This document shows positions 43,216-51,560 of a DNA stretch of 64,000 nt, piece by piece; the stretch's first letter is position 1, and each line of letters begins with the position of its first letter. Position numbers and translations under genes: made by a program. The DNA comes from Streptomyces sp. AC550_RSS872 (GTDB taxonomy: Bacteria > Actinomycetota > Actinomycetes > Streptomycetales > Streptomycetaceae). The DNA is taken from the NCBI RefSeq assembly GCF_019049285.1, contig NZ_JAGMUL010000028.1, positions 124,001 to 188,000 on the forward strand, in the 5' to 3' direction. Under the pieces are notes generated by a model. It saw only the letters and a list, made by a program, of their open reading frames with translations. It searched no databases and was not told the DNA's origin.

Positions 43216-44482
43216 AAACCCGACCAGAACCCATGATTTCGTGGGGATCGGGCTCGGCCCGTTCAACCTCGGCCTCGCCTGTCTGACCGAGCCGATCGAC
43301 GAGCTCGACGGCGTCTTCCTGGAGTCCAAGCCGGACTTCGAGTGGCACGCGGGCATGTTCCTGGACGGTGCGCATCTTCAAACCCCGTTCATGTCGGACC
43401 TGGTCACCCTCGCCGACCCGACCTCGCCGTACTCCTTCCTGAACTACCTGAAGGAGAAGGGCCGGCTGTACTCGTTCTACATCCGCGAGAACTTCTACCC
43501 GCTGCGGGTCGAGTACGACGACTACTGCCGCTGGGCCGCGAACAGACTGAGCAGCGTCCGCTTCAGCACGACGGTCACCGAGGTGACGTACGACGAAGGG
43601 GACGGGCTGTACGTCGTGCGGACGGCCGCCGGTGACACCTACCGCGCCCGTCACCTCGTCCTCGGCACCGGCACCCCGCCCTACATACCCGAGGCCTGCC
43701 AGGGCCTGGGCGGCGACTTCCTCCACAACTCCCGTTATCTCCAGAACAAGGCGGAGCTCCAGAAGAAGGAGTCGATCACGCTGGTCGGCTCGGGCCAGTC
43801 GGCCGCGGAGATCTACTACGACCTGCTCAGCGAGATCGACGTCCACGGCTACCGGCTGAACTGGGTCACCCGCTCCCCGCGCTTCTTCCCGCTGGAGTAC
43901 ACCAAGCTCACCCTGGAGATGACGTCCCCGGAGTACGTCGACTACTTCCGCGAGCTGCCGGAGGCTACCCGCTACCGCCTCACCGCCGAGCAGAAGGGCC
44001 TGTTCAAGGGCATCGACGGCGACCTGATCAACGAGATCTTCGACCTGCTCTACCAGAAGAACCTCGGCGGCCCCGTGCCCACGCGTCTGCTCACCAACTC
44101 CTCGCTGAACAGCGCGCGGTACGAGAACGGCACGTACACCCTCTCCTTCCGCCAGGAGGAGCAGCAGAAGGAGTTCGAGCTGGACTCGCAGGGCCTGGTC
44201 CTGGCGACCGGCTACAAGTACGCCGAGCCGGAGTTCCTGAAGCCCGTGCGCGACCGCCTGGTGTACGACTCCCAGGGCAACTACGACGTCGCCCGCAACT
44301 ACGCCATCGACGTCACCGGCCGCGGGGTCTTCCTCCAGAACGCCGGTGTCCACACTCACAGCATCACCAGCCCCGACCTGGGCATGGGCCCCTACCGGAA
44401 CGCGTACATCATCCGCGAGCTGCTCGGCACCGAGTACTACCCGGTCGAGAAGACGATCGCGTTCCAGGAGTTCGCCGTATGA
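43199..44482 (+). CDS. desB: Cadaverine N-monooxygenase (DesB)
   Basis: This 427-residue flavin monooxygenase of the IucD/PvdA family starts at TTG after GGGAGAG. The FAD motif is [20 protein letters not shown], the NADPH motif [19 protein letters not shown], and LATGYKY the family C-terminal motif. It N-hydroxylates cadaverine to N-hydroxycadaverine with NADPH and oxygen. It overlaps desA and desC (ATGA), indicating translational coupling along the pathway. Confidence 0.96.
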   Translation: MTARPENPTRTHDFVGIGLGPFNLGLACLTEPIDELDGVFLESKPDFEWHAGMFLDGAHLQTPFMSDLVTLADPTSPYSFLNYLKEKGRLYSFYIRENFYPLRVEYDDYCRWAANRLSSVRFSTTVTEVTYDEGDGLYVVRTAAGDTYRARHLVLGTGTPPYIPEACQGLGGDFLHNSRYLQNKAELQKKESITLVGSGQSAAEIYYDLLSEIDVHGYRLNWVTRSPRFFPLEYTKLTLEMTSPEYVDYFRELPEATRYRLTAEQKGLFKGIDGDLINEIFDLLYQKNLGGPVPTRLLTNSSLNSARYENGTYTLSFRQEEQQKEFELDSQGLVLATGYKYAEPEFLKPVRDRLVYDSQGNYDVARNYAIDVTGRGVFLQNAGVHTHSITSPDLGMGPYRNAYIIRELLGTEYYPVEKTIAFQEFAV

Positions 44483-45027
44483 GCACCACCGACACCGGCA
44501 CCTTCGCCTTCCGCCCGCTCGACCCCCTGAAGGACGCCGAGCTGCTGCACACCTGGGTCACCCACCCCAAGGCCGCCTTCTGGATGATGCAGGGCGCGAG
44601 CCTGGTGGACGTCGAGCGCGCGTACATGGAGATCGCGGCCGACGAACACCACCACGCGCTGCTGGGCCTCCAGGACGGCCTGCCCGCCTTCCTGATGGAG
44701 AAGTACGACCCCGCCCACCGCGAACTGGTCGGCCTGTACGAGCCGCAGCCGGGCGACATCGGCATGCACTTCCTGACGCCGCCCACCGACCGGCCCGTGC
44801 GCGGCTTCACCCGGTCCGTCATCACCGCCGTGATGGCGCACCTCTTCGAGGACCCGGAGGTGCGGCGCGTAGTCGTCGAGCCGGACGTGTCGAACAAGGC
44901 CGTGCACGCCCTGAACGAAGCCGTCGGTTTCGTGCCCGAGCGCGAGATCCAGAAGCCGGAGAAGAAGGCGCTGCTGAGCTTCTGCACCCGTGAGCAGTTC
45001 GAGGCCGCCCGAGGAGTAGCCGTATGA
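44479..45027 (+). CDS. desC: N-hydroxycadaverine acyltransferase (DesC)
   Basis: This 182-residue GNAT acyltransferase of the IucB/RhbD type has [20 protein letters not shown], a central [20 protein letters not shown] and [20 protein letters not shown]. It transfers succinyl or acetyl from CoA to N-hydroxycadaverine, making the hydroxamate monomers. Both ends overlap neighbours by four bases (ATGA with desB and with desD). Confidence 0.95.
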   Translation: MSTTDTGTFAFRPLDPLKDAELLHTWVTHPKAAFWMMQGASLVDVERAYMEIAADEHHHALLGLQDGLPAFLMEKYDPAHRELVGLYEPQPGDIGMHFLTPPTDRPVRGFTRSVITAVMAHLFEDPEVRRVVVEPDVSNKAVHALNEAVGFVPEREIQKPEKKALLSFCTREQFEAARGVAV

Positions 45028-46796
45028 CCCTGTCCGACGCCGTAGCGCATCTGTCCCCCCACCGCTGGGCGCGGGCCAACCGCCTCCTGATCCGCAAGGC
45101 CCTCGCCGAGTTCGCCCACGAGCGCCTCATCACGCCCGAGGCCGCCGGCGACGGCACCTACGTCGTCCGCAGCGACGACGGCCTGACCCGCTACACCTTC
45201 ACCGCCGTGCTCCGCGCCCTCGACCACTGGCAGGTCGACGCCGACTCGATCACCCGCCACCGCGACGGCGCCGAACGCCCGCTCGCCGCCCTGGACTTCT
45301 TCATCGAGCTCCAGAAGTCCCTGGGTCTGAGCGACGAGGTGCTGCCGGTCTACCTGGAGGAGATCTCCTCCACCCTCTCCGGCACCTGCTACAAGCTCAC
45401 CAAGCCGGAGATCCCGGTCGCCGAGCTCGTCACAAGCGGCTTCCAGGCCGTCGAGACGGGCATGACCGAGGGCCACCCCTGCTTCGTCGCCAACAACGGC
45501 CGGCTGGGCTTCGGCATCCACGAGTACCTGTCGTACGCCCCCGAGACGGCGAGCCCGGTCCGGCTGGTGTGGCTGGCGGCGCACAGGTCACGCGCGGCGT
45601 TCACGGCGGGTGTCGGCATCGAGTACGAGGCCTTCCTGCGGGACGAGCTGGGCGATGTGACGCTGAACCGTTTCCGCGACACACTCTCCGGGCAGGGCCT
45701 CGACCCTGCCGACTACCTCCTCATCCCGGTCCACCCCTGGCAGTGGTGGAACAAGCTCACCGTCACCTTCGCCGCCGAGGTCGCCCAGCAGCACCTGGTC
45801 TGCCTGGGCGAGGGCGACGACGAGTACCTGGCCCAGCAGTCCATCCGGACCTTCTTCAACACCTCCAGCCCCGAGAAGCACTACGTGAAGACGGCGCTGT
45901 CCGTCATCAACATGGGCTTCATGCGCGGTCTCTCGGCGGCGTACATGGAGGCGACCCCGGCCATCAACGACTGGCTGGCCCAGCTGATCGCCGGCGACCC
46001 GGTCCTGCGCGACACCGGCCTGTCGATCATCCGCGAACGCGCCGCCGTCGGCTACCGGCACCTGGAGTACGAGGCCGCGACGGACCGCTACTCGCCGTAC
46101 CGCAAGATGCTGGCCGCGCTCTGGCGCGAAAGCCCGGTGTCGTCCCTCAGGGACGGCGAGTCGCTCGCCACCATGGCCTCCCTGGTCCACGTCGACCACG
46201 AGGGCGCGTCCTTCGCGGGCGCGCTGATCGAGCAGTCGGGCCTGACCCCGACGGAGTGGCTGCGCCGCTACCTGAAGGCCTACTTCACCCCGCTCCTGCA
46301 CAGCTTCTACGCCTACGACCTGGTGTTCATGCCGCACGGCGAGAACGTCATCCTCGTCCTCAAGGACGGCGTCGTCGAGCGCGCGATCTACAAGGACATC
46401 GCGGAGGAGATCGCCGTCATGGACCCGGACGCGGTGCTGCCGCCGACGGTCGAGCGGCTGCGCGTGGAGGTTCCCGAGGACAAGAAGCTCCTGTCCATCT
46501 TCACCGACGTCTTCGACTGCTTCTTCCGCTTCCTCGCCGCGAACCTCGCCGCCGAGGGAATCCTGGCGGAGGACGACTTCTGGCGCACGGTCGCCGAGGT
46601 AACCCGGGACTACCAGCACTCGGTGCCCGAACTCGCCGACAAGTTCAAGCAGTACGACATGTTCGCCCCCGAGTTCGCCCTGTCCTGCCTCAACCGCCTC
46701 CAGCTGCGCGACAACAAGCAGATGGTCGACCTGGCGGACCCGGCGGGCGCCCTCCAGCTGGTGGGCAACCTGAGGAACCCCATCGCGGGGCTGTAA
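45024..46796 (+). CDS. desD: Desferrioxamine synthetase, NIS type (DesD)
   Basis: This 590-residue NRPS-independent siderophore synthetase of the IucA/IucC family has GHPCFVANNGRLGFGIHEYL, LIPVHPWQWWNKLTVTFAAE, SIRTFFNTSSPEKHYVKTAL (ATP-binding) and a C-terminal FhuF-like region with HSFYAYDLVFMPHGENVILV. It adenylates and joins the hydroxamate monomers into desferrioxamine B and cyclises to E. It is the last gene of the operon, followed by a strong terminator. Confidence 0.96.
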   Translation: MTLSDAVAHLSPHRWARANRLLIRKALAEFAHERLITPEAAGDGTYVVRSDDGLTRYTFTAVLRALDHWQVDADSITRHRDGAERPLAALDFFIELQKSLGLSDEVLPVYLEEISSTLSGTCYKLTKPEIPVAELVTSGFQAVETGMTEGHPCFVANNGRLGFGIHEYLSYAPETASPVRLVWLAAHRSRAAFTAGVGIEYEAFLRDELGDVTLNRFRDTLSGQGLDPADYLLIPVHPWQWWNKLTVTFAAEVAQQHLVCLGEGDDEYLAQQSIRTFFNTSSPEKHYVKTALSVINMGFMRGLSAAYMEATPAINDWLAQLIAGDPVLRDTGLSIIRERAAVGYRHLEYEAATDRYSPYRKMLAALWRESPVSSLRDGESLATMASLVHVDHEGASFAGALIEQSGLTPTEWLRRYLKAYFTPLLHSFYAYDLVFMPHGENVILVLKDGVVERAIYKDIAEEIAVMDPDAVLPPTVERLRVEVPEDKKLLSIFTDVFDCFFRFLAANLAAEGILAEDDFWRTVAEVTRDYQHSVPELADKFKQYDMFAPEFALSCLNRLQLRDNKQMVDLADPAGALQLVGNLRNPIAGL

Positions 46797-46811
46797 GCCC
46801 TCCAGACAGGC

Positions 46812-46844
46812 GTGCACCCCGGAGTACGGTCCTCCGGGGTGCAC
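46812..46844 (+). terminator. Intrinsic terminator after desD
   Basis: GTGCACCCCGGAG (46812-46824) and CTCCGGGGTGCAC (46832-46844) form a perfect 13-base stem with a 7-base loop, 15 bases after the desD stop. It closes the desABCD operon. Confidence 0.85.
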
Positions 46845-46877
46845 GTCTATATGTCCAGGGCGGGCGCGCCGGGTTTT

Positions 46878-46923
46878 CAGGGGCGCGGGCTGTATCAATG
46901 TGCGGCTCCGCCGCGTGGGCGCG
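46878..46923 (+). repeat. Dispersed intergenic repeat, family B, direct copy
   Basis: CAGGGGCGCGGGCTGTATCA, then ATGTGCGGCTCCGCCGCGTG, pairs with the inverted copy at 40722-40768 and shares its first and last parts with the 53418-53480 copy. It lies between the desD terminator and the convergent hexosaminidase gene. Confidence 0.75.
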
Positions 46924-46950
46924 ACCAGCCCCCACCGGCGGTCAGCCGAA

Positions 46951-48519
46951 CTACCACGGAACCTGAGGCGACCGGTAGAAGTTGATCCCCATCGCTTCCC
47001 ACCGCGGACCCTGCGCAGCCAGCCGAAGCTTGTACCCATCCCAGTCGTGCGTGTCAGCCGGCGACCACCCCAGCTCAGCCACCCCGGCCAGCCTCGGAAA
47101 CGCCATGTACTCGATGTCGTCCGATTTCGTGAGCGTCTCCGTCCACATCGGCGCCTCAACCCCCCGGATCGCCGACACGGGCACACCCGGCAGATAGCTC
47201 CCCGGATCCCAGTCGTAAGACCGCTTCACCTCGACCAGCCCGGCCCAGTCCAGCCCCAACGGCGTATCAGCGGTGTATTTCATGTCGAGATAGATCCGGT
47301 CAGCCGGAGACAGAACAACCCCGGTCCCGTTCCGCGCGGCAGCCGCGACCTGCGCCTTCTCCTCGGCACTCGTACCGTCCAGCCCCCAGTACTGCGCCAG
47401 CGCCCCCCGCGAGGGGCTCGCCCCGGTCAGCTGATGCCACCCCACCACCGTCTTCCCGTACTTGGCGACAACCGGCTGTACCCGTTCCATGAACCGCACA
47501 TAGTCCTCATGACTGGTCGAGTGCGCCTCGTCACCCCCGATGTGCAGATACCGGCCCGGCGTGAGCGCGGCGAGCTCCCGGATCACGTCGTCCACGAAGT
47601 CGTACGTGATGTCCTTGCCGACGCACAGCGAGCTGAAGCCGACCTCGGTGCCGGTGTACAGCGGCGGAGCCACCCCGTCGCAGTTCAGTTCGGCGTACGA
47701 GGCGAGCGCGGCGTTCGTATGGCCCGGCATGTCGATCTCGGGGACGACCTCCAGATGGCGGGAGGCGGCGTACCGGACGATCTCCTTGTAGTCGGCCTTG
47801 GTGTAGAAGCCACCGGGGCCGCCGCCCACCTGCGTGGAGCCACCGTACGAAGCCAGGCGCGGCCAGGAGTCGACGGCGATGCGCCAGCCCTGGTCGTCGC
47901 TGAGGTGCAGATGCAGCTTGTTGATCTTGTACAGGGCGAGCTGGTCGATGTAGCGCTTGACCTGGTCGACGGTGAAGAAGTGCCGGGAGACGTCCAGCAT
48001 CGCGCCGCGCCAGCCGTAGCGCGGGGTGTCCCGGATCGTGCCGCCCGCGACCAGCCAGGGGCCGGGCTGGACGGAGTCCTTCTCGACGGCCGCCGGGAGC
48101 AGCTGGCGCAGGGTCTGCACACCGTGGAAGAGGCCGGCGGGCGCCGTGGCGGTGATGGTGATGCCGCCCCGGCCGCTGTCGAGGCGGTAGCCCTCGGGGC
48201 CGAACGCGCCCTTGACCAGGCGCAGTCGGATGCCGCCACTGCCGTGGGCGGTGACCGGGAGGCGGTAGCCGGTGGAGGGGCGCAGGACGGACGCGAGGTA
48301 CTCGCCGATGCGGCGGGTCTCACGGGAGTCGTCCACGCGGATGTGGGTGCCGCGGGTGAGCCCGTAGGGCGATCCGCCCGGGGCGACCGAGGCGGGTGCG
48401 GGGACCACCCGGTCGAGCGGGGTGGGCGATGCTGCCTGCGCGGGCGCGGCGCCGGTGACGGAGAGGCCCGTCGCGACCAGCAGCAGGGAACCGAGAAGGC
48501 GCAGTGTTCTGTGTCTCAC
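46951..48519 (-). CDS. Secreted GH20 beta-N-acetylhexosaminidase
   Basis: This 522-residue enzyme starts at the GTG at 48519 after AAGGGACGG; a longer frame to 48591 has no ribosome site. The signal region (RHRTLRLLGSLLLVATGLSV, AQAA) precedes a GH20b domain and a catalytic barrel with YGWRGAMLDVSRHFFTVDQV, HLHLSDDQGWRI, EVVPEIDMPGHTNAALASY and the catalytic Asp-Glu pair in HIGGDEAHSTSHEDYV. It removes terminal GlcNAc or GalNAc from chito-oligosaccharides outside the cell. A DasR-like site lies just upstream, in keeping with chitin and N-acetylglucosamine control. Confidence 0.94.
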   Translation of the reverse strand: MRHRTLRLLGSLLLVATGLSVTGAAPAQAASPTPLDRVVPAPASVAPGGSPYGLTRGTHIRVDDSRETRRIGEYLASVLRPSTGYRLPVTAHGSGGIRLRLVKGAFGPEGYRLDSGRGGITITATAPAGLFHGVQTLRQLLPAAVEKDSVQPGPWLVAGGTIRDTPRYGWRGAMLDVSRHFFTVDQVKRYIDQLALYKINKLHLHLSDDQGWRIAVDSWPRLASYGGSTQVGGGPGGFYTKADYKEIVRYAASRHLEVVPEIDMPGHTNAALASYAELNCDGVAPPLYTGTEVGFSSLCVGKDITYDFVDDVIRELAALTPGRYLHIGGDEAHSTSHEDYVRFMERVQPVVAKYGKTVVGWHQLTGASPSRGALAQYWGLDGTSAEEKAQVAAAARNGTGVVLSPADRIYLDMKYTADTPLGLDWAGLVEVKRSYDWDPGSYLPGVPVSAIRGVEAPMWTETLTKSDDIEYMAFPRLAGVAELGWSPADTHDWDGYKLRLAAQGPRWEAMGINFYRSPQVPW

Positions 48520-48552
48520 AAAACCGTCCCTTCCATGAGCCGTTGAGCTCCA

Positions 48553-48568
48553 AGAGGTCTGGACCACC
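48553..48568. promoter_or_regulatory. DasR-responsive element (dre-like) between divergent genes
   Basis: AGAGGTCTGGACCACC matches 13 of 16 positions of the dre consensus AGTGGTCTAGACCACT, with both GGTC/GACC arms intact. It is 34 bases upstream of the hexosaminidase start and 32 bases from the divergent DUF4429 gene, so GlcNAc-responsive DasR could control both. Confidence 0.75.
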
Positions 48569-48599
48569 CTCTCGTGAGACTGATGAAACAATCCACCCC

Positions 48600-49484
48600 A
48601 TGGCGGAAATCATCCAGAAGGACGGCACCTGGGTCTTCGACGGCGACGCCCTGAGGCTGACCCCCGGGCGGGACAAGAACGTCAGCCTGTTCCGCAAGAC
48701 ACTGGGTGAACTGGCCGTCCCCCTGGGGTCGTTGGCCGGGGTCTCCTTCGAGCAGGGCAAGAAGGCCGGGCGGCTCCGGCTGCGGCTGCGCGACGGCGCC
48801 GACCCGCTGCTCCAAGCAACCGGCGGCCGGCTCACCGAGCCCCACGACCCGTATCAGCTGATCGTGGAGTCCGACCGCTACGGCGTCGCGGAATACCTCG
48901 TGGACGAGGTCCGCAACGCGCTGCTGCTGGACGAGGTCCCGGCCGATCCGGTCGACAGGTACCTGCTGCCGGGCCCCTCGGTCCCCCTGTCGGTCTCCGC
49001 CGGGGACGCGACGGCGACCTTCGACGGTGAGCACATCCGGCTGGAGTGGAACTGGAAGACGGAGGAAGCCAAGGCCGCCGCCGGCACCCGCTCCCTCACC
49101 CTCGCCGACATCACGGGGGTGGAGTGGCATCCGGCGGCGGGCCTGGAGAACGGCCACCTCCGCTTCACCGTGAGGAACGCGCCCACCAAGGCCCCGCCCA
49201 AGTACGACCCCAACGCGGTGGAGCTGTGGGGCTTCAAGAAGGACCCGCTGATGGCCCTGGTCGCGGCGGCCGTCCAGGCCCGCCTCCCGCATCCGGCCAG
49301 GGCCACCGCCCCGGACGTACCTCAGCCGCGACCGGAGCTGCCTTCCCCTCCGGTCGCGTCAGCCGAGGACGACCACGACGCCCTGCTGCGCCGCCTGCGC
49401 GAACTCGGTGAGCTGCACCGCACGGGTGTGCTCACGGACGAGGAGTTCACGATGGCCAAGCAGGCGGTGCTCAAGCGGATGTAG
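48600..49484 (+). CDS. DUF4429 protein with C-terminal SHOCT domain
   Basis: This 294-residue protein contains two DUF4429 modules (MAEIIQKDGTWVFDGDALRL and VSAGDATATFDGEHIRLEWN), each a small PH-like beta domain. A Pro-rich linker (about 235-255) leads to a SHOCT motif (LLRRLRELGELHRTGVLTDE, EFTMAKQAVL). SHOCT tails serve in oligomer formation. The function is unknown. It has no signal peptide or membrane segment. It is divergent from the hexosaminidase gene and shares its dre-like operator, the only clue to a role. Confidence 0.85.
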   Translation: MAEIIQKDGTWVFDGDALRLTPGRDKNVSLFRKTLGELAVPLGSLAGVSFEQGKKAGRLRLRLRDGADPLLQATGGRLTEPHDPYQLIVESDRYGVAEYLVDEVRNALLLDEVPADPVDRYLLPGPSVPLSVSAGDATATFDGEHIRLEWNWKTEEAKAAAGTRSLTLADITGVEWHPAAGLENGHLRFTVRNAPTKAPPKYDPNAVELWGFKKDPLMALVAAAVQARLPHPARATAPDVPQPRPELPSPPVASAEDDHDALLRRLRELGELHRTGVLTDEEFTMAKQAVLKRM

Positions 49485-49508
49485 TCCGCGTACGGGCCCG
49501 TGCGGGGC

Positions 49509-51098
49509 CTACTTGGCCCGGCGGGCCACCGTGAAGTGGTCGATCCGGTCGCCCGTCTCGGCGATGCCCTGCACCTTCAGGGTGGCGTAGCGGCCGCGCG
49601 GAGCGGGGTTCACGTCCACGCGCAGGAACGAGTAGTTCAGGTAGCGCACGCGCGACCAGGTGACCGTCTCGTCCTTCTTGCCGTCCTTGAGGTTGACGAA
49701 GGAGGCCACGGAGTCGACCTCGTGCTCGTGCCCCTCGTAGGAGTCGGGCGCGGAGAACGCGTACAGGCTGCGGCCGGCCGCGCCCGCCGTGACATAGACG
49801 ACACCCTCGGTCTCGGGGTAGGCCGTGCCGCCGATCGGCAGCTTCTTGGCGACCTCGTTCCCCTTGATCACATCCGTGCGCTCGTACTGGTGGTTGTGGC
49901 CGTTGATGACGAGGTCCACCTGGTACTTCTCGAACAGCGGCACCCACTCCTGGCGCACACCGCCCTCCGAGGCGTGCGCGGTGGAGGTGCAGTAGGCGCA
50001 GTGGTGGAAGAAGACGATGACGAAGTCGATGCCGTGCGCGGCCCGGTACTTCTTCAGCTGCGCCTCGAACCACTTGGTCTGCGTGCCCCCGGAGATGCCG
50101 AGGTTGGCGGGGATCTCGTACGACACGTCGTTCGGGTCGAGCGAGATGACCGCGGTGTTGCCGTAGACGAAGGAGTAGACCCCCGGCAGGTTCTTCCTGT
50201 CCGGCCCGTTGTCGGGGAGCGTGAAGCGGGCCTCCTCGCCGCCGTAGCCGCCCGGCGAGTACCAGGCCTCCATGTCGTGGTTGCCGTAACTGACCATCCA
50301 CGGCACCGACTTGGCGACCGACTCGGTCTGGGCCAGGAACTGGTCCCAGGTGCGCGAGTCGAAACCGGTGTCGGAGGCCTTGCCGGCGCCGGTCGGGTCG
50401 CCGTACGCGATGTCGCCCGCGTGCAGGTGGAAGACCGGGTTCTGGCCGAGGATCAGGCTGTCGTTGGCCAGCGCGTGGTAGCTGACGCCCTGGTCGCCGA
50501 AGGCCGTGAAGGTGAACGGGGCCTTGTGGGCGGGGGCGGTGGTGAAGGTGCCGAGGGTGCCGAGCAGGTGCGGCTCGGCGGGGTCGAAGCCCTGGTGGCC
50601 GACGCCGTAGTAGTACGTCCGGCCGGGGCGCAGATGGGTCAGCTTGGCGTGGACGTAGTACTGCGTGTGGTCGGCGCCGGCACCGACGCCGGCCGGGGTG
50701 TAGAGGGTGCGGACCTCGGCCTCGATCTTGCGGGAGAGGTCCCAGGGATGGGCGCCGACCCGGATGAACGGCTTCTTCACGGCGACCGGGACCTGCCACG
50801 AGACGGTCATCTCGGTGCGCGGGTCGTTGCCGTAGGCGAGGTGGCGGCCGAAGGGGGCGACGAGCGCGCCGTCGACCGTCTCGGTATGCGGGGCCGTCCG
50901 GGTCGGAACGGCCTGGGCGGTGGCGGCCTGGGCGGTGGCGCCCGGTACGAACGCGCCACCCGCGACGGCGCCGAGCGTGACGGCGCCGCCTCTCATCATC
51001 GTGCGCCGCGAGAACTTGGCGCGCAGGTACTCGTGCTGCTCGGCCATGCTCATGCGCTCGGCCAGCTGCTGGGGTACTCCCATGCGAGGAATGTCCAT
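49509..51098 (-). CDS. Secreted metallophosphoesterase (purple acid phosphatase type)
   Basis: This 529-residue protein from the ATG at 51098 has a Tat-type signal (KFSRRTMMRGGAVTLGAVAG, residues about 28-60), an N-terminal fibronectin-like domain, and a metallophosphoesterase domain. The domain shows AFGDQGVSYHALANDS, HAGDIAYGD, MVSYGNHDMEAWYSPGG, FFHHCAYC and INGHNHQYERTDV, the full set of metal ligands of purple acid phosphatases. It should release phosphate from organic esters outside the cell. The start is chosen at a Met near the Tat region; the frame stays open to 51182 without better support. Confidence 0.88.
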   Translation of the reverse strand: MDIPRMGVPQQLAERMSMAEQHEYLRAKFSRRTMMRGGAVTLGAVAGGAFVPGATAQAATAQAVPTRTAPHTETVDGALVAPFGRHLAYGNDPRTEMTVSWQVPVAVKKPFIRVGAHPWDLSRKIEAEVRTLYTPAGVGAGADHTQYYVHAKLTHLRPGRTYYYGVGHQGFDPAEPHLLGTLGTFTTAPAHKAPFTFTAFGDQGVSYHALANDSLILGQNPVFHLHAGDIAYGDPTGAGKASDTGFDSRTWDQFLAQTESVAKSVPWMVSYGNHDMEAWYSPGGYGGEEARFTLPDNGPDRKNLPGVYSFVYGNTAVISLDPNDVSYEIPANLGISGGTQTKWFEAQLKKYRAAHGIDFVIVFFHHCAYCTSTAHASEGGVRQEWVPLFEKYQVDLVINGHNHQYERTDVIKGNEVAKKLPIGGTAYPETEGVVYVTAGAAGRSLYAFSAPDSYEGHEHEVDSVASFVNLKDGKKDETVTWSRVRYLNYSFLRVDVNPAPRGRYATLKVQGIAETGDRIDHFTVARRAK

Positions 51099-51231
51099 GG
51101 CGTCCGAAACTCGTCCCCTCAGGCAACGGGATGCGGGACGAGGCATGGACGGCTCAGGAACGGGCCCCCATGAGACCCTCAATGTTCTTCCAAGAGTTCC
51201 AACAGCCGACTACCAGGTGATTGCCAGGCCG

Positions 51232-51249
51232 CTGCCCGAAAACGGGCAG
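51232..51249 (+). other. Hairpin overlapping the ribosome site of the following gene
   Basis: CTGCCCG (51232-51238), AAAA and CGGGCAG (51243-51249) form a 7-base stem. The second arm contains the GGGCAG ribosome-site bases of the TTG-started gene at 51255. Folding would hide that site. Confidence 0.5.
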
Positions 51250-51254
51250 GATTC

Positions 51255-51548
51255 TTGCGAAACCGTCGCCGGTACCCCAGGATCTACCGGGTGCACGACG
51301 AACTCGTAGATCACCTGACGCGCTCCACGCCCCTCAGCCGGGGCGAGGCGCTGCGGGTGATCCAGGACGTGCTCGCCTACTTCGACGAGACGACCGAGGA
51401 CTATGTCCGTCGCCGCCACCGCGAACTCCAGACCCAGGGCCTGGTGAACGCGCAGATCTTCGAACGGATCGAGGCGGACCTCAAATACCGCGCGGTGGCA
51501 CCGCCGGAGCTCACGCTCAGGCAGCTGCGCCGCATCGTCTACGGCTAG
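51255..51548 (+). CDS. Small conserved hypothetical protein preceding glmS
   Basis: This 97-residue, mostly helical, basic cytoplasmic protein starts at TTG after GGGCAGG. It contains VHDELVDHLTRSTPLSRGEA, LRVIQDVLAYFDETTEDYVR and ELTLRQLRRIVYG. It has no signal or membrane segment and no domain I can name. It ends 12 bases before glmS on the same strand, so it is almost certainly cotranscribed with it. An in-frame GTG at 51291 is an alternative start. Confidence 0.75.
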   Translation: MRNRRRYPRIYRVHDELVDHLTRSTPLSRGEALRVIQDVLAYFDETTEDYVRRRHRELQTQGLVNAQIFERIEADLKYRAVAPPELTLRQLRRIVYG

Positions 51549-51560
51549 GAATACCTGTAT

